From WHTX01 sp038255145 (GTDB lineage Bacteria > Actinomycetota > Acidimicrobiia > Acidimicrobiales > CAIXPF01), in contig JBBSLP010000018.1 of assembly GCA_038255145.1 (NCBI GenBank), positions 22,582 to 86,581 of the forward strand: a stretch of 64,000 nt of DNA. The letters run 5' to 3'. Position 1 is the first letter of the stretch, and every line of letters starts with the position of its first letter. The translations under genes were made by a program, and so were the position numbers. The notes under the pieces were generated by a model. That model saw only the letters and a list, made by a program, of their open reading frames with translations. It did not search any database and was not told the origin of the DNA. Shown one piece after another: positions 55,050 to 62,663 of the stretch.

Positions 55050-56033
55050 TCAGCGGGCCGCGGTGGCGCGGCCGGAGAGCAGGGCGATGTCGGCGTCGAC
55101 GAGCATGGCCACCAGCTCGGCGAAGGGTGTGGACGGCACCCACCCAAGGTCCTGGCGGGCCATGGAGGGGTCACCGACGAGCAGGTCGACCTCGGCGGGC
55201 CGGAAGAAGCGCTCGTCCTGGACCACGTAGTCCTGGTAGTCGAGGCCGACGTGACCGAAGGCGAGCTCGCACAGCTCTCGCACCGAGTGGGTGGTGCCCG
55301 TGGCCACCACGTAGTCGATGGGCTGGTCCTGTTGCAGCATGCGCCACATGGCGTCCACGTAGTCCCCGGCGAAGCCCCAGTCCCGCTGGGCGTCGAGGTT
55401 GCCCAGGCGCAGCTCGGTGGCCAGGCCCAGCTTGATCTGGGCCACGTGGTAGCTGACCTTGCGCTCGACGAACTCCAGGCCCCGGCGGGGGCTGCCGTGG
55501 TTGAAGAGGATGCCCGAGCACGCGAACAGGTCGTAGCTCTCGCGGTAGTTGGTGGTGATCCAGTGGCCGTAGACCTTGGCCACGCCGTAGGGCGAGCGGG
55601 GGTAGAGGGGGGTGCGCTCGGTCTGGGGGACCTCCTGCACCTTGCCGAACATCTCCGACGTCGACGCCTGGTAGAAGCGGATGGCGGGGTCGACGATGCG
55701 GATGGCCTCGAGCAGGCGGGTCACCCCCAGCGCCGTCGTCTCCCCGGTCAGCACGGGCTGGTTGAAGCTCGTCTGCACGAAGGACTGCGCCGCCAGGTTG
55801 TAGACCTCGTGGGGTCGGTGCTCGCTGATCACCCCGATCATCGACCCCTCGTCGAGGAGGTCCCCCGGAGCCAGGGTGACCTTGTCCTGGATGTGGGCGA
55901 TCCGCTCGAAGTTGAGGGTGGAGGACCGGCGGACCATGCCGATGACCTCGTAGTCCTTCTCGAGCAGGAGCTCGGCCAGGTAGGAACCGTCCTGGCCGGT
56001 GATACCGGTGATGAGCGCGCGACGCTTGACCAT
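55050..56033 (-). CDS. gmd: GDP-mannose 4,6-dehydratase
   Basis: An NADP-dependent extended SDR that makes GDP-4-keto-6-deoxymannose, the precursor of GDP-rhamnose, GDP-fucose and related sugars. The 327-residue protein has ALITGITGQDGSYLAELLL, NLAAQSFVQTSF, STSEMFGKV, the catalytic YGVAKVYGHW and NHGSPRRGLEFV. The ATG at 56033 is fixed by family alignment. TACAAC about eight bases upstream is a near-match to the leaderless -10. Its divergent neighbour is an XRE regulator and its likely pathway partner rmd lies just beyond. Confidence 0.94.
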   Translation of the reverse strand: MVKRRALITGITGQDGSYLAELLLEKDYEVIGMVRRSSTLNFERIAHIQDKVTLAPGDLLDEGSMIGVISEHRPHEVYNLAAQSFVQTSFNQPVLTGETTALGVTRLLEAIRIVDPAIRFYQASTSEMFGKVQEVPQTERTPLYPRSPYGVAKVYGHWITTNYRESYDLFACSGILFNHGSPRRGLEFVERKVSYHVAQIKLGLATELRLGNLDAQRDWGFAGDYVDAMWRMLQQDQPIDYVVATGTTHSVRELCELAFGHVGLDYQDYVVQDERFFRPAEVDLLVGDPSMARQDLGWVPSTPFAELVAMLVDADIALLSGRATAAR

Positions 56034-56120
56034 TGGGCGCAGTTGTACCGCCCGCCGGGGACGGCGTCTGCCAACTGGGTTGGCACCGGGGTCGATCTCC
56101 AGCGTGGGAGACTGCGGGCC

Positions 56121-56573
56121 ATGGAGGCCTTCGGACGTCGGGCGGCCAAGCTGCGCGTCGAGCTGGGCCTGACCCAGGGCCAGCTGGCCGAGCGCATCGG
56201 CCTGTCCCGCGTCGCCCTGTCCCACGTCGAGGCGGGCATGTCGTGGCCCAACGAGCGCACCGTGGTGCTGCTGGCCGGGGTGTTCCGGGTCGAGCCCCAC
56301 GAGCTGGTGGCCGACACGACCTACCCGGTGGCCAAGGCCGAGCGCCTGCCCCTCGTCGCCGCCCGCTACACCGAGGTGGAGCACCGGCTCGAACTGTTGG
56401 CCGCCGACCTGCGCTGGGTCGAGGAGCTCGACGGGGTGCCGGGCACGGCGTGTCTGGTGGCCCGGGTGGTGGGGGAGTGGCGCGACGAGCTCGTGGCCCT
56501 GGCCACCACCGTGGTCGATCCTCCCGGGCGGGCCCGGGTCCGCCAGGCCCTGGCCGACCTCAGCCGCTGGTAG
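56121..56573 (+). CDS. XRE-family transcriptional regulator
   Basis: A 150-residue DNA-binding protein. Residues 5-60 are a Cro/CI-type helix-turn-helix (KLRVELGLTQGQLAERIGLS, then VALSHVEAGMSWPNERTVVL). The C-terminal part (about 75-150) is helical and without a known ligand domain. It lies between gmd (divergent, 87 bases from its start) and rmd (convergent), so it may control the GDP-deoxysugar genes. The stop TAG is in a 20-base duplication shared with the rmd end. Confidence 0.88.
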   Translation: MEAFGRRAAKLRVELGLTQGQLAERIGLSRVALSHVEAGMSWPNERTVVLLAGVFRVEPHELVADTTYPVAKAERLPLVAARYTEVEHRLELLAADLRWVEELDGVPGTACLVARVVGEWRDELVALATTVVDPPGRARVRQALADLSRW

Positions 56574-56597
56574 GAGCCCTCAGCCGCTGGTGGGAGC
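56558..56597. repeat. 20-bp tandem duplication at the XRE/rmd convergent ends
   Basis: CCTCAGCCGCTGGTAGGAGC (56558-56577) is followed by a copy differing only by TAG to TGG (56578-56597). The first copy has the XRE stop codon and the second the rmd stop on the other strand. Confidence 0.85.
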
Positions 56598-57530
56598 CCG
56601 CACCCGCTGGCGGGCTTCGGCCAGCATCTCGGCCAGGGTCTGGTCGAGGGGGATGGTGGGCTGCCAGCCGGTGTCGCCCACCAGGCGGGACCCGTCACCC
56701 CTCAGGGCCGGCACCTCGACGGGGCGGAACAGGGCGGGATCAACCTCGAGCCGCAGGGGCCGGTCGGCCATGGCCACCAGGCGTTCGGCCAGCTCGGCGA
56801 TGCTGATGTCGCGGCCCGAGCACACGTTGTAGAGGCCGCCGGGCCGGGCGTGGGTGGCCAGCAGGCGGTAGGCGCGGACCACGTCGCGCACGTCGCTGAA
56901 CTCGCGGCGGGCGGCCAGGTTGCCCACCACCACCCGGTCGAGGTCGTCACGCTCGGCCTCGGCAACCCTCGTAGCCAGCGCCGCGGCCACGAAGCGGGGG
57001 CCCTGGCCGGGGCCGGTGTGGTTGAAGGCCCGCACGCGGATGGCGTCCACGGCCCCGCTGGCGCAGGCCTGCACGCAGACCTGCTCGGCGGCGGCCTTGG
57101 AGGCGGCGTAGGGGGTGGCCGGTCGCAGCGGTGACTCTTCGGTCAGGGGGAGCTCGTCCTCCTCGACCTGGCCGTACACATCCGAGCTGGAGATGACCAG
57201 GGCCCGGCGCACCCCGGCGGCGGCGCACGCCCCCAGCACCACGAGGGTGCCCTCGGCGTTGGTGCGGAACGTGCCCCGGGGATCGGTCCACGAGTCGGCC
57301 ACCGAGCTCTGCCCGGCCAGGTGGAAGACGACCTCGGGGCGCTCGGCCTCGAGCAACCGGCCCCAGCCCTCGGCGTCGAGCAGGTCGGGGCCGTCAGGGT
57401 GGGCGACGGCGATGACGTGGTCGCCGCTGGCCTGCAGGTGCTCGATCAGGTGGGGACCGACGAAGCCGCCGGCTCCGGTCACGAGCGTTCGCAGGGGGGA
57501 ACCCGCCGGCGCGGGCCGCGGGGGCGTCAC
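56580..57530 (-). CDS. rmd: GDP-4-dehydro-6-deoxy-D-mannose reductase
   Basis: A 316-residue SDR that reduces the Gmd product to GDP-D-rhamnose. It has LVTGAGGFVGPHLIEHL, FHLAGQSSVADSW, SSSDVYG, the catalytic YAASKAAAEQ and the Rmd-type RAFNHTGPGQGPRFV. The GTG start overlaps the stop of the upstream GT4 gene (GTGA). TATGCT lies six bases before it, but inside that coding region. With Gmd it gives a second activated rhamnose, of D configuration, besides dTDP-L-rhamnose. Confidence 0.9.
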   Translation of the reverse strand: MTPPRPAPAGSPLRTLVTGAGGFVGPHLIEHLQASGDHVIAVAHPDGPDLLDAEGWGRLLEAERPEVVFHLAGQSSVADSWTDPRGTFRTNAEGTLVVLGACAAAGVRRALVISSSDVYGQVEEDELPLTEESPLRPATPYAASKAAAEQVCVQACASGAVDAIRVRAFNHTGPGQGPRFVAAALATRVAEAERDDLDRVVVGNLAARREFSDVRDVVRAYRLLATHARPGGLYNVCSGRDISIAELAERLVAMADRPLRLEVDPALFRPVEVPALRGDGSRLVGDTGWQPTIPLDQTLAEMLAEARQRVRAPTSG

Positions 57531-58669
57531 GGCGACAGCATACGGTGGCGCCCGTCGCGCCCGGCGGCTTCGTAGACGTCGGTCATGGCCGCGGCGATGC
57601 CCTCCCAGGTGTAGGTGGACGCGCAGGCCAGGCCCCGTCCCACCAACATCTCCCGCAGGTCCTCGTCCCCGTCCAGGCGGACCAGGGCCGCAGCCAGCTC
57701 GTCGGCGTCGCCCACGGCCGCGTGCAGGGCGGCGTCTCCCGTCACCTCGACCAGGGTGGCCTGGTCGCTGGTCACCACGGGGGTGCCGGTGGCCATGGCC
57801 TCGAGCGGGGGGATGCCGAAGCCCTCGTAGCGCGACGGGTAGGCCAGGCAGCGGGCACCCCGCAGCAGGTCACCGCGCTGCTCGACCGTCACGTACCCGA
57901 CCCGGTTGATCGAGTCGCGGTGGTGGGCCCCGGCCACGGCCGCGGTCAGCTCGTCCTCGCCCCAGCCCGGGGGGCCGGCGATGACCAGTCCCAGGCCCGG
58001 GCGCTCGCCTGCGGCCCGGTCGAAGGCCTCGACCAGCAGGGGCATGTTCTTGCGGGGCTCGACCGTGCCCAGGGCGAGCACGTAGCGGTCGAAGCCGGCC
58101 AGGGCCCGACCGGCGGCGGCATCGCCGGCCTGGGGGGCGGGGGCACCCACGGGCACCACGGCCAGGCGCTCGGGGGTGCGGCCCAACCAGTCGGTCAGCT
58201 CGCGGGCCACCTGGTGGGTGGCCACCTGCAGTGTCGCCCCCCGGTCCGCGGCCCGCCGCACCAGGCGGGGGTAGTCGAGGGTGTCCCTGGTGCACAGCTC
58301 GGGGAAGAGCATGGGGGTCAGGTCGTGCACGCTGACCACCTGGGCGGCCCGGCGGGTGGGGGGCACGACGTAGTTGGGCCCGTGGACGACGTCGAGGGGC
58401 CCGGTCCACCACTCCAGCGGCGGCAGGTCGGCCCGCTTCCACGCCTCGCGCAGGGGTCGGGCGGGTGCCGGCCGGGTCACGATGCGGGCCCGCACCCCGA
58501 GCTCCTCCGCGGCGGCGCCGAGGCCGTCGCGGCCCCGCCACGTCAGCGCGAAGAGGGTGAGGTGGACGCGGCCGGCGTCAGCCAGGGCCCGGGCCAGCCC
58601 CGCGGTGTAGGTGCCGATCCCGGTGCGGGGGCCGAGCAGGGAGGTGGCGTCGAGGCCCAGGCGCAACAC
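57527..58669 (-). CDS. GT4 family glycosyltransferase
   Basis: A 380-residue GT-B enzyme. It has LDATSLLGPRTGIGTYTAGL, VVSVHDLTPMLFPE, LALGTVEPRKNMPLLVEAF, IAGPPGWGE and the donor motif YEGFGIPPLEAMATGTPVV. Related proteins are mannosyl- or rhamnosyltransferases. It is co-transcribed with rmd (four-base overlap), so GDP-D-rhamnose is a likely donor. The GTG start at 58669 is set by the conserved N-terminus. Confidence 0.91.
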   Translation of the reverse strand: MLRLGLDATSLLGPRTGIGTYTAGLARALADAGRVHLTLFALTWRGRDGLGAAAEELGVRARIVTRPAPARPLREAWKRADLPPLEWWTGPLDVVHGPNYVVPPTRRAAQVVSVHDLTPMLFPELCTRDTLDYPRLVRRAADRGATLQVATHQVARELTDWLGRTPERLAVVPVGAPAPQAGDAAAGRALAGFDRYVLALGTVEPRKNMPLLVEAFDRAAGERPGLGLVIAGPPGWGEDELTAAVAGAHHRDSINRVGYVTVEQRGDLLRGARCLAYPSRYEGFGIPPLEAMATGTPVVTSDQATLVEVTGDAALHAAVGDADELAAALVRLDGDEDLREMLVGRGLACASTYTWEGIAAAMTDVYEAAGRDGRHRMLSP

Positions 58670-58690
58670 GGCGACGTCGGCTCGGCCCGG

Positions 58691-58996
58691 TCAGCGGGCT
58701 GTGCCGGACGGGCCCGACGACCCCGACGAGCCGGACGACCCCGACGAGCCCCCGATCAGCAGGCGGTTGATGCGCCCTTCGATGAAGCGGCCGGTGGTGC
58801 TGGTGGCCCGGGCCAGGGCGGGCAGGTGCAGGTCGTTGAGATCCCGCTCGATCTGAGGGCGGTTGGCCTGGAACTGCTGCACCCCGAGCACGGTCAGCCC
58901 CACGGCGACGTGCAGTGCTCGCCTTGCCACCAGGGCGAGCGGCTCGGCCGGGTGGTGGTCGCCAGGAGAAGGCGGCGTGGCCGGTTCCGTCGTCAT
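58691..58996 (-). CDS. Small hypothetical protein with Gly-Ser repeat tail
   Basis: A 101-residue protein. Residues 20-50 hold one hydrophobic stretch (ALHVAVGLTVLGVQQFQ), followed by an amphipathic region and a C-terminal run of SGS triplets (GGSSGSSGSSGSSG). Phasin- or membrane-associated roles are conceivable, but no family is recognised. ATG 58996 is chosen because TAGGCT lies seven bases upstream; GTG 59002 is too close to that hexamer. It ends 21 bases before the GT4 start on the same strand. Confidence 0.6.
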   Translation of the reverse strand: MTTEPATPPSPGDHHPAEPLALVARRALHVAVGLTVLGVQQFQANRPQIERDLNDLHLPALARATSTTGRFIEGRINRLLIGGSSGSSGSSGSSGPSGTAR

Positions 58997-59003
58997 GGCC
59001 ACG

Positions 59004-59009
59004 AGCCTA
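59004..59009 (-). promoter_or_regulatory. Leaderless -10 element (TAGGCT) for the small Gly-Ser gene
   Basis: TAGGCT on the minus strand ends seven bases before ATG 58996. It is back to back with the -10 of the large GT2 gene and may also serve the GT4-rmd genes downstream. Confidence 0.45.
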
Positions 59010-59048
59010 GGAGGGGGGGCGATGCCCGAACCGGGTGTCGCTGCGGGC

Positions 59049-59054
59049 TAAGGT
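59049..59054 (+). promoter_or_regulatory. Leaderless -10 element (TAAGGT) for the large GT2 gene
   Basis: TAAGGT ends nine bases before the GTG at 59064, with no ribosome binding site between. Confidence 0.45.
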
Positions 59055-59063
59055 TCGCCCATC

Positions 59064-62000
59064 GTGGATCAGCCGGAACCCAACGGGGAGCCGACGACCA
59101 CAGCTGCGGTCGTGCCGTCCGTGGTGGCCGTGGTGGTCACCCACAACCCTGGTCAGTGGTTCGACGACGCACTGGCCTCGCTGGTCGCACAGGACTACCC
59201 CAACCTGTCCATCCTCGTCATCGATGCGGCGAGCGACAAGGACCCGACGCCGCGCGTGGCGCGTGCCTCGCGGGACGTGTTCGTCCGTCGCCTGGGCACC
59301 GATCCTGGCTACGGACGGGCCGCCAACCAGGCCCTGCGCATGGTCGAGGGTGCGTCCTTCTACCTGCTGTGCCACGACGACGTGGCCCTCGAGCCCGGGG
59401 CGGTCCGCCTGCTGGTCGAGGAGGCCTACCGGGCCAACGCCGGCATCGTCGGGCCCAAGGTCGTGCGCTGGGACGACCCCTCACGCCTGTTGCAGGTCGG
59501 CCTGGCCGCGGACAAGTTCGGCGCGCCTGCGCCCATCGCCGAGCGCGACGAGCTCGACCAGGCCCAGCACGACGGCGGCCGCGACGTGTTCGCCCTGCCC
59601 GGCGGCTGCATCCTCGTCCGTTCGGACCTCTTCCGGGAGCTGGGCGGGTTCGACGAGGACATGACCCTGCACGGCGAGGACATGGACCTGTGCTGGCGGG
59701 CCCACATCGCCGGCGCCAGGGTCGTCGTCGCCCCCCTGGCCTGCGTGCGCCACGTCGAGGCCCTGGGTGAGCGCCGGGCCGACGACCGCCGCCGCCTGCA
59801 GAGTCGCCACCGCCTGCGCATGGTGCTGGGCAACTACGGGCTCTTCTTCGTCGTCGCCGTCCTCTTCCAGCAGATCGTGCTGAACGTGGTCGAGGCGGCC
59901 TTCTCCCTGGTCACCGGGCGCTGGCGCAACATCAGCGACCTGTTCGGCGCCTACGCCTGGAACCTGGTCCACGTGCGCTCGCTCGTGCGCAAGCGGAAGC
60001 GGAACCGTCAGCTTCGCCAGGTCACCGATCTGCAGATCCGTCGCCAACAGGTGCGGGGCAGTGCCCGGGCCAGCGCCTTCTTCCGACGGCAGTGGAGTGG
60101 GGACCGCGACGGGGTGGGCCGCTCCAGCCGCCAGTTCGTGTCGGCCATGCGCAGCAGCATCGCCCAGCAGAACGCGGTGGTCGTCGGCGTGCTCGCCCTG
60201 GTGCTGGCGGTCGGGTCCCGCCACCTGCTGACCCAGCGCCTGCCCGTGGTCGGCGAGCTCGTGGCCGTGCCCGGCAGTGGCCTCGACCTGCTGCGCGGGT
60301 GGTTGGGTGGCTGGCGCTCGTCGGGCCTGGGTGCCCAGGCGGGCTCGCCGGCCGGCCTGGCCCTGTTCGGCCTGGCCGACCTGGTCGTCCTCGGACGCAG
60401 CGAGATCGTCCGCTCCGTGCTGTTCGTGGGCCTGCTGCCCGTGGGTGGCCTGGGCATGTGGCGCCTGCTGTCCGCAGCGTCACCCCGGTCCCGCGCCGCG
60501 GTGGCCGGCCTGGTGGCCTACCTGGTCAACCCCCTGCCCTACGCGGCCATCGCCGGCGGCAGCTGGCGGGGCCTGGCCGTGTACGCGGCGTGTCCGTGGA
60601 TCCTGCGCCGCCTGGCCGTGGGCGCGGGGCTCGAGCCCTTCGGCGCTGGCGGGGGCTCGGGAACCGACACCGGCCGCCGGCCGCTGTGGTCCTCGGTGCT
60701 CGGGTTGGGCCTGATCGTGGCCCTGACGTCCATGGCCTATGCCGCCGCCCCCCTGGTGTGCCTGGGCTTGACCCTGGCCATCGTGGTCGGCACCGTGCTG
60801 GCCGGCGGTGGAGCCGGCGTCGTGCGGGTCATCGTCCTCGGTGTGGGTGCCGCCGCGGTGGGCGCCGTGCTGCACTTCCCCTGGTTGCTGGGAGGTCTGG
60901 ACAACAACGACCCCGACCTCTCCTTCGGTGGGCGGCTGGCGGCCGAGGGCGGCTACTCCCTGGCCGACGCCCTCCACTTCGCCGTGGGACCGCCGCTGCA
61001 CTCCCCGCTGACCTGGGGGGTGTTCGTCGCCGCCGTGTTGCCCCTGGCCGTGGGCCGGGGTTGGCGGCTGACGTGGGCGGTGCGGGCGTGGACCGTGGCG
61101 GCGCTGCCGTGGCTGCTGGTGGGGCTGGCGCGGGCCGACGTCATCGACCTGCGGCTGCCCCCCGCCGAGGTGCTGCTGGCCCCCGCCGCCACCGGCCTGG
61201 CCCTGGCCGTGGGCATGGGGGTGTTGGGCTTCGAGCGCGACCTCCCCGGCCATGCGTTCGGTTGGCGCCAGCTCGTCAGCCTGCTGTCGGGCGCCGCCCT
61301 GTTGCTGGCCACCCTGCCCGTGGCCGCCGCCGCCCTCGACGGACGCTGGGACCTGCCCCGGGGCGGGTACGACCGGGCCCTGCGCTTCCAGGCCGTCGAA
61401 GCCGCCGAACTGGGCCAGTTCCGGGTCCTGTGGCTGGGCGACCCCGCCGTGCTGCCCGTGGGCGCGTGGCGACTGCCCGACGACGTCGCCGTGGGCGCCT
61501 ACGCCACCACCTTCGGCACCCCCACGGCCGACAACCTGTGGACCGGACCCCAGACCGGCATCACCGAGATGATCCCCGACGCCCTGGCTGCGGCCCGCGG
61601 CGGGGACACCAACCGGTTGGGGCGGGTGTTGGCCCCCATGGGGGTCCGCTACGTGATCGTGCCCACCCAGCTGGCCCCCGCCCCCTTCGGCGGGCGCGTG
61701 GCCCTGCCCGACCCCGCCCTGGGCGACCTGCTCGGCGCCCAGCTCGACCTGGTCCAAGTGGACGTGAACCCGTCCATGACCGTGTACCGCAACGCGTCGT
61801 GGGCCCCCACCGTCATCGACCAGGGCACGCTCGACGGGCTGGCCGCATCGACGGGGGGCCCGGCGCCGTCGCCCCTGCGCCCCGATGGTCCCCTGGGCTT
61901 CACCGGTGACCTGCAGGCCGGCACCGACCTGCACCTGGCCCAGGCCTACTCACCCCAGTGGCACCTCGACGTCGACGGCGCCGAGCAGGCCCACGTGGTG

Positions 62001-62663
62001 TCCGGTGACTGGGCCAACGGCTTCGAGGTGGCCACCGGCGGTTCGGCCCGCATCGGCTACAGCCCCACCGGCGCCCGGCTGGGCTATGCCGCCCTGCAGC
62101 TGGTGCTGTGGCTCGTGGTGCTGGTCCTGGCCGTGCGCCGACCGGCTCCTCTGCGCCTGCGTCGCCGCCGACCCGTGCCCATCGACGTCCCTGCGGCGGT
62201 CGTGGTCACCGGGCCCCTGACCGTGCCCGTCAGCGCCGGCGCTGACGGTGTCGGTGGCACCTCTCGGGCCGACGTCGACGTCGACGTCGATGTCGATGAC
62301 GACGCCCTGTGGGGCCTGGAGACCTCTCCCGAACCGGGCGGAGTCGAGCAGGCCGAACCGGAGCCGGTGACGTCCGGCAACGTCGATCCGCCCGCCGCGG
62401 AGCCCGACGCCTGGGCCGACGACCTCGGCGACGATCCCACCTGGGCCACCGCTCCCATCGAGGGCCTACCCACCTTGCGCCGACCGACCCCCACCGACGA
62501 CGTCGCGCGGCTCGACGAGCCCATCGTGTGGGCCGATCCGGTCGATCCGCCGGACCCGGTCGATCCCCCGGACCCGGTCGATGGCGCGGCCGGCGACGGC
62601 CAGGACGATCCGGTCGATGGTGCCGGGCGCCGGGCCCCGGACGCTGACGAGGTGGACCGATGA
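59064..62663 (+). CDS. Large GT2 glycosyltransferase-polytopic membrane protein
   Basis: A 1199-residue protein. Residues about 20-260 form a GT-A domain (VVVTHNPGQWFDDALASL, VIDAASDKDP, HDDVALEPG, then LHGEDMDLCWRAH). Membrane helices begin near 265 (GLFFVVAVLFQQIVLNVV) and about ten more fill 370-770. A large extracellular segment lies at 770-1010, with a last helix near 1020-1040. The cytosolic tail is acidic with Asp/Pro repeats. Similar proteins precede DUF5719 genes in many actinobacteria and are thought to use polyprenyl-linked sugars in envelope synthesis. The stop overlaps the next ATG. Confidence 0.87.
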   Translation: MDQPEPNGEPTTTAAVVPSVVAVVVTHNPGQWFDDALASLVAQDYPNLSILVIDAASDKDPTPRVARASRDVFVRRLGTDPGYGRAANQALRMVEGASFYLLCHDDVALEPGAVRLLVEEAYRANAGIVGPKVVRWDDPSRLLQVGLAADKFGAPAPIAERDELDQAQHDGGRDVFALPGGCILVRSDLFRELGGFDEDMTLHGEDMDLCWRAHIAGARVVVAPLACVRHVEALGERRADDRRRLQSRHRLRMVLGNYGLFFVVAVLFQQIVLNVVEAAFSLVTGRWRNISDLFGAYAWNLVHVRSLVRKRKRNRQLRQVTDLQIRRQQVRGSARASAFFRRQWSGDRDGVGRSSRQFVSAMRSSIAQQNAVVVGVLALVLAVGSRHLLTQRLPVVGELVAVPGSGLDLLRGWLGGWRSSGLGAQAGSPAGLALFGLADLVVLGRSEIVRSVLFVGLLPVGGLGMWRLLSAASPRSRAAVAGLVAYLVNPLPYAAIAGGSWRGLAVYAACPWILRRLAVGAGLEPFGAGGGSGTDTGRRPLWSSVLGLGLIVALTSMAYAAAPLVCLGLTLAIVVGTVLAGGGAGVVRVIVLGVGAAAVGAVLHFPWLLGGLDNNDPDLSFGGRLAAEGGYSLADALHFAVGPPLHSPLTWGVFVAAVLPLAVGRGWRLTWAVRAWTVAALPWLLVGLARADVIDLRLPPAEVLLAPAATGLALAVGMGVLGFERDLPGHAFGWRQLVSLLSGAALLLATLPVAAAALDGRWDLPRGGYDRALRFQAVEAAELGQFRVLWLGDPAVLPVGAWRLPDDVAVGAYATTFGTPTADNLWTGPQTGITEMIPDALAAARGGDTNRLGRVLAPMGVRYVIVPTQLAPAPFGGRVALPDPALGDLLGAQLDLVQVDVNPSMTVYRNASWAPTVIDQGTLDGLAASTGGPAPSPLRPDGPLGFTGDLQAGTDLHLAQAYSPQWHLDVDGAEQAHVVSGDWANGFEVATGGSARIGYSPTGARLGYAALQLVLWLVVLVLAVRRPAPLRLRRRRPVPIDVPAAVVVTGPLTVPVSAGADGVGGTSRADVDVDVDVDDDALWGLETSPEPGGVEQAEPEPVTSGNVDPPAAEPDAWADDLGDDPTWATAPIEGLPTLRRPTPTDDVARLDEPIVWADPVDPPDPVDPPDPVDGAAGDGQDDPVDGAGRRAPDADEVDR
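62535..62583 (+). repeat. In-frame 18-bp repeats encoding DPVDPP
   Basis: The core CCGGACCCGGTCGAT and variants occur two to three times near the end of the GT2 gene and encode DPVDPPDPVDPPDPVD. The acidic, Pro-rich repeat is likely a flexible tail and may vary in length between strains. Confidence 0.6.

Noticed and set aside
57537..57542. TATGCT as a leaderless promoter for rmd
   Set aside because: It lies in the last codons of the upstream GT4 gene, with a 4-base stop/start overlap; co-transcription explains expression better, so it was left out of the leaderless list.
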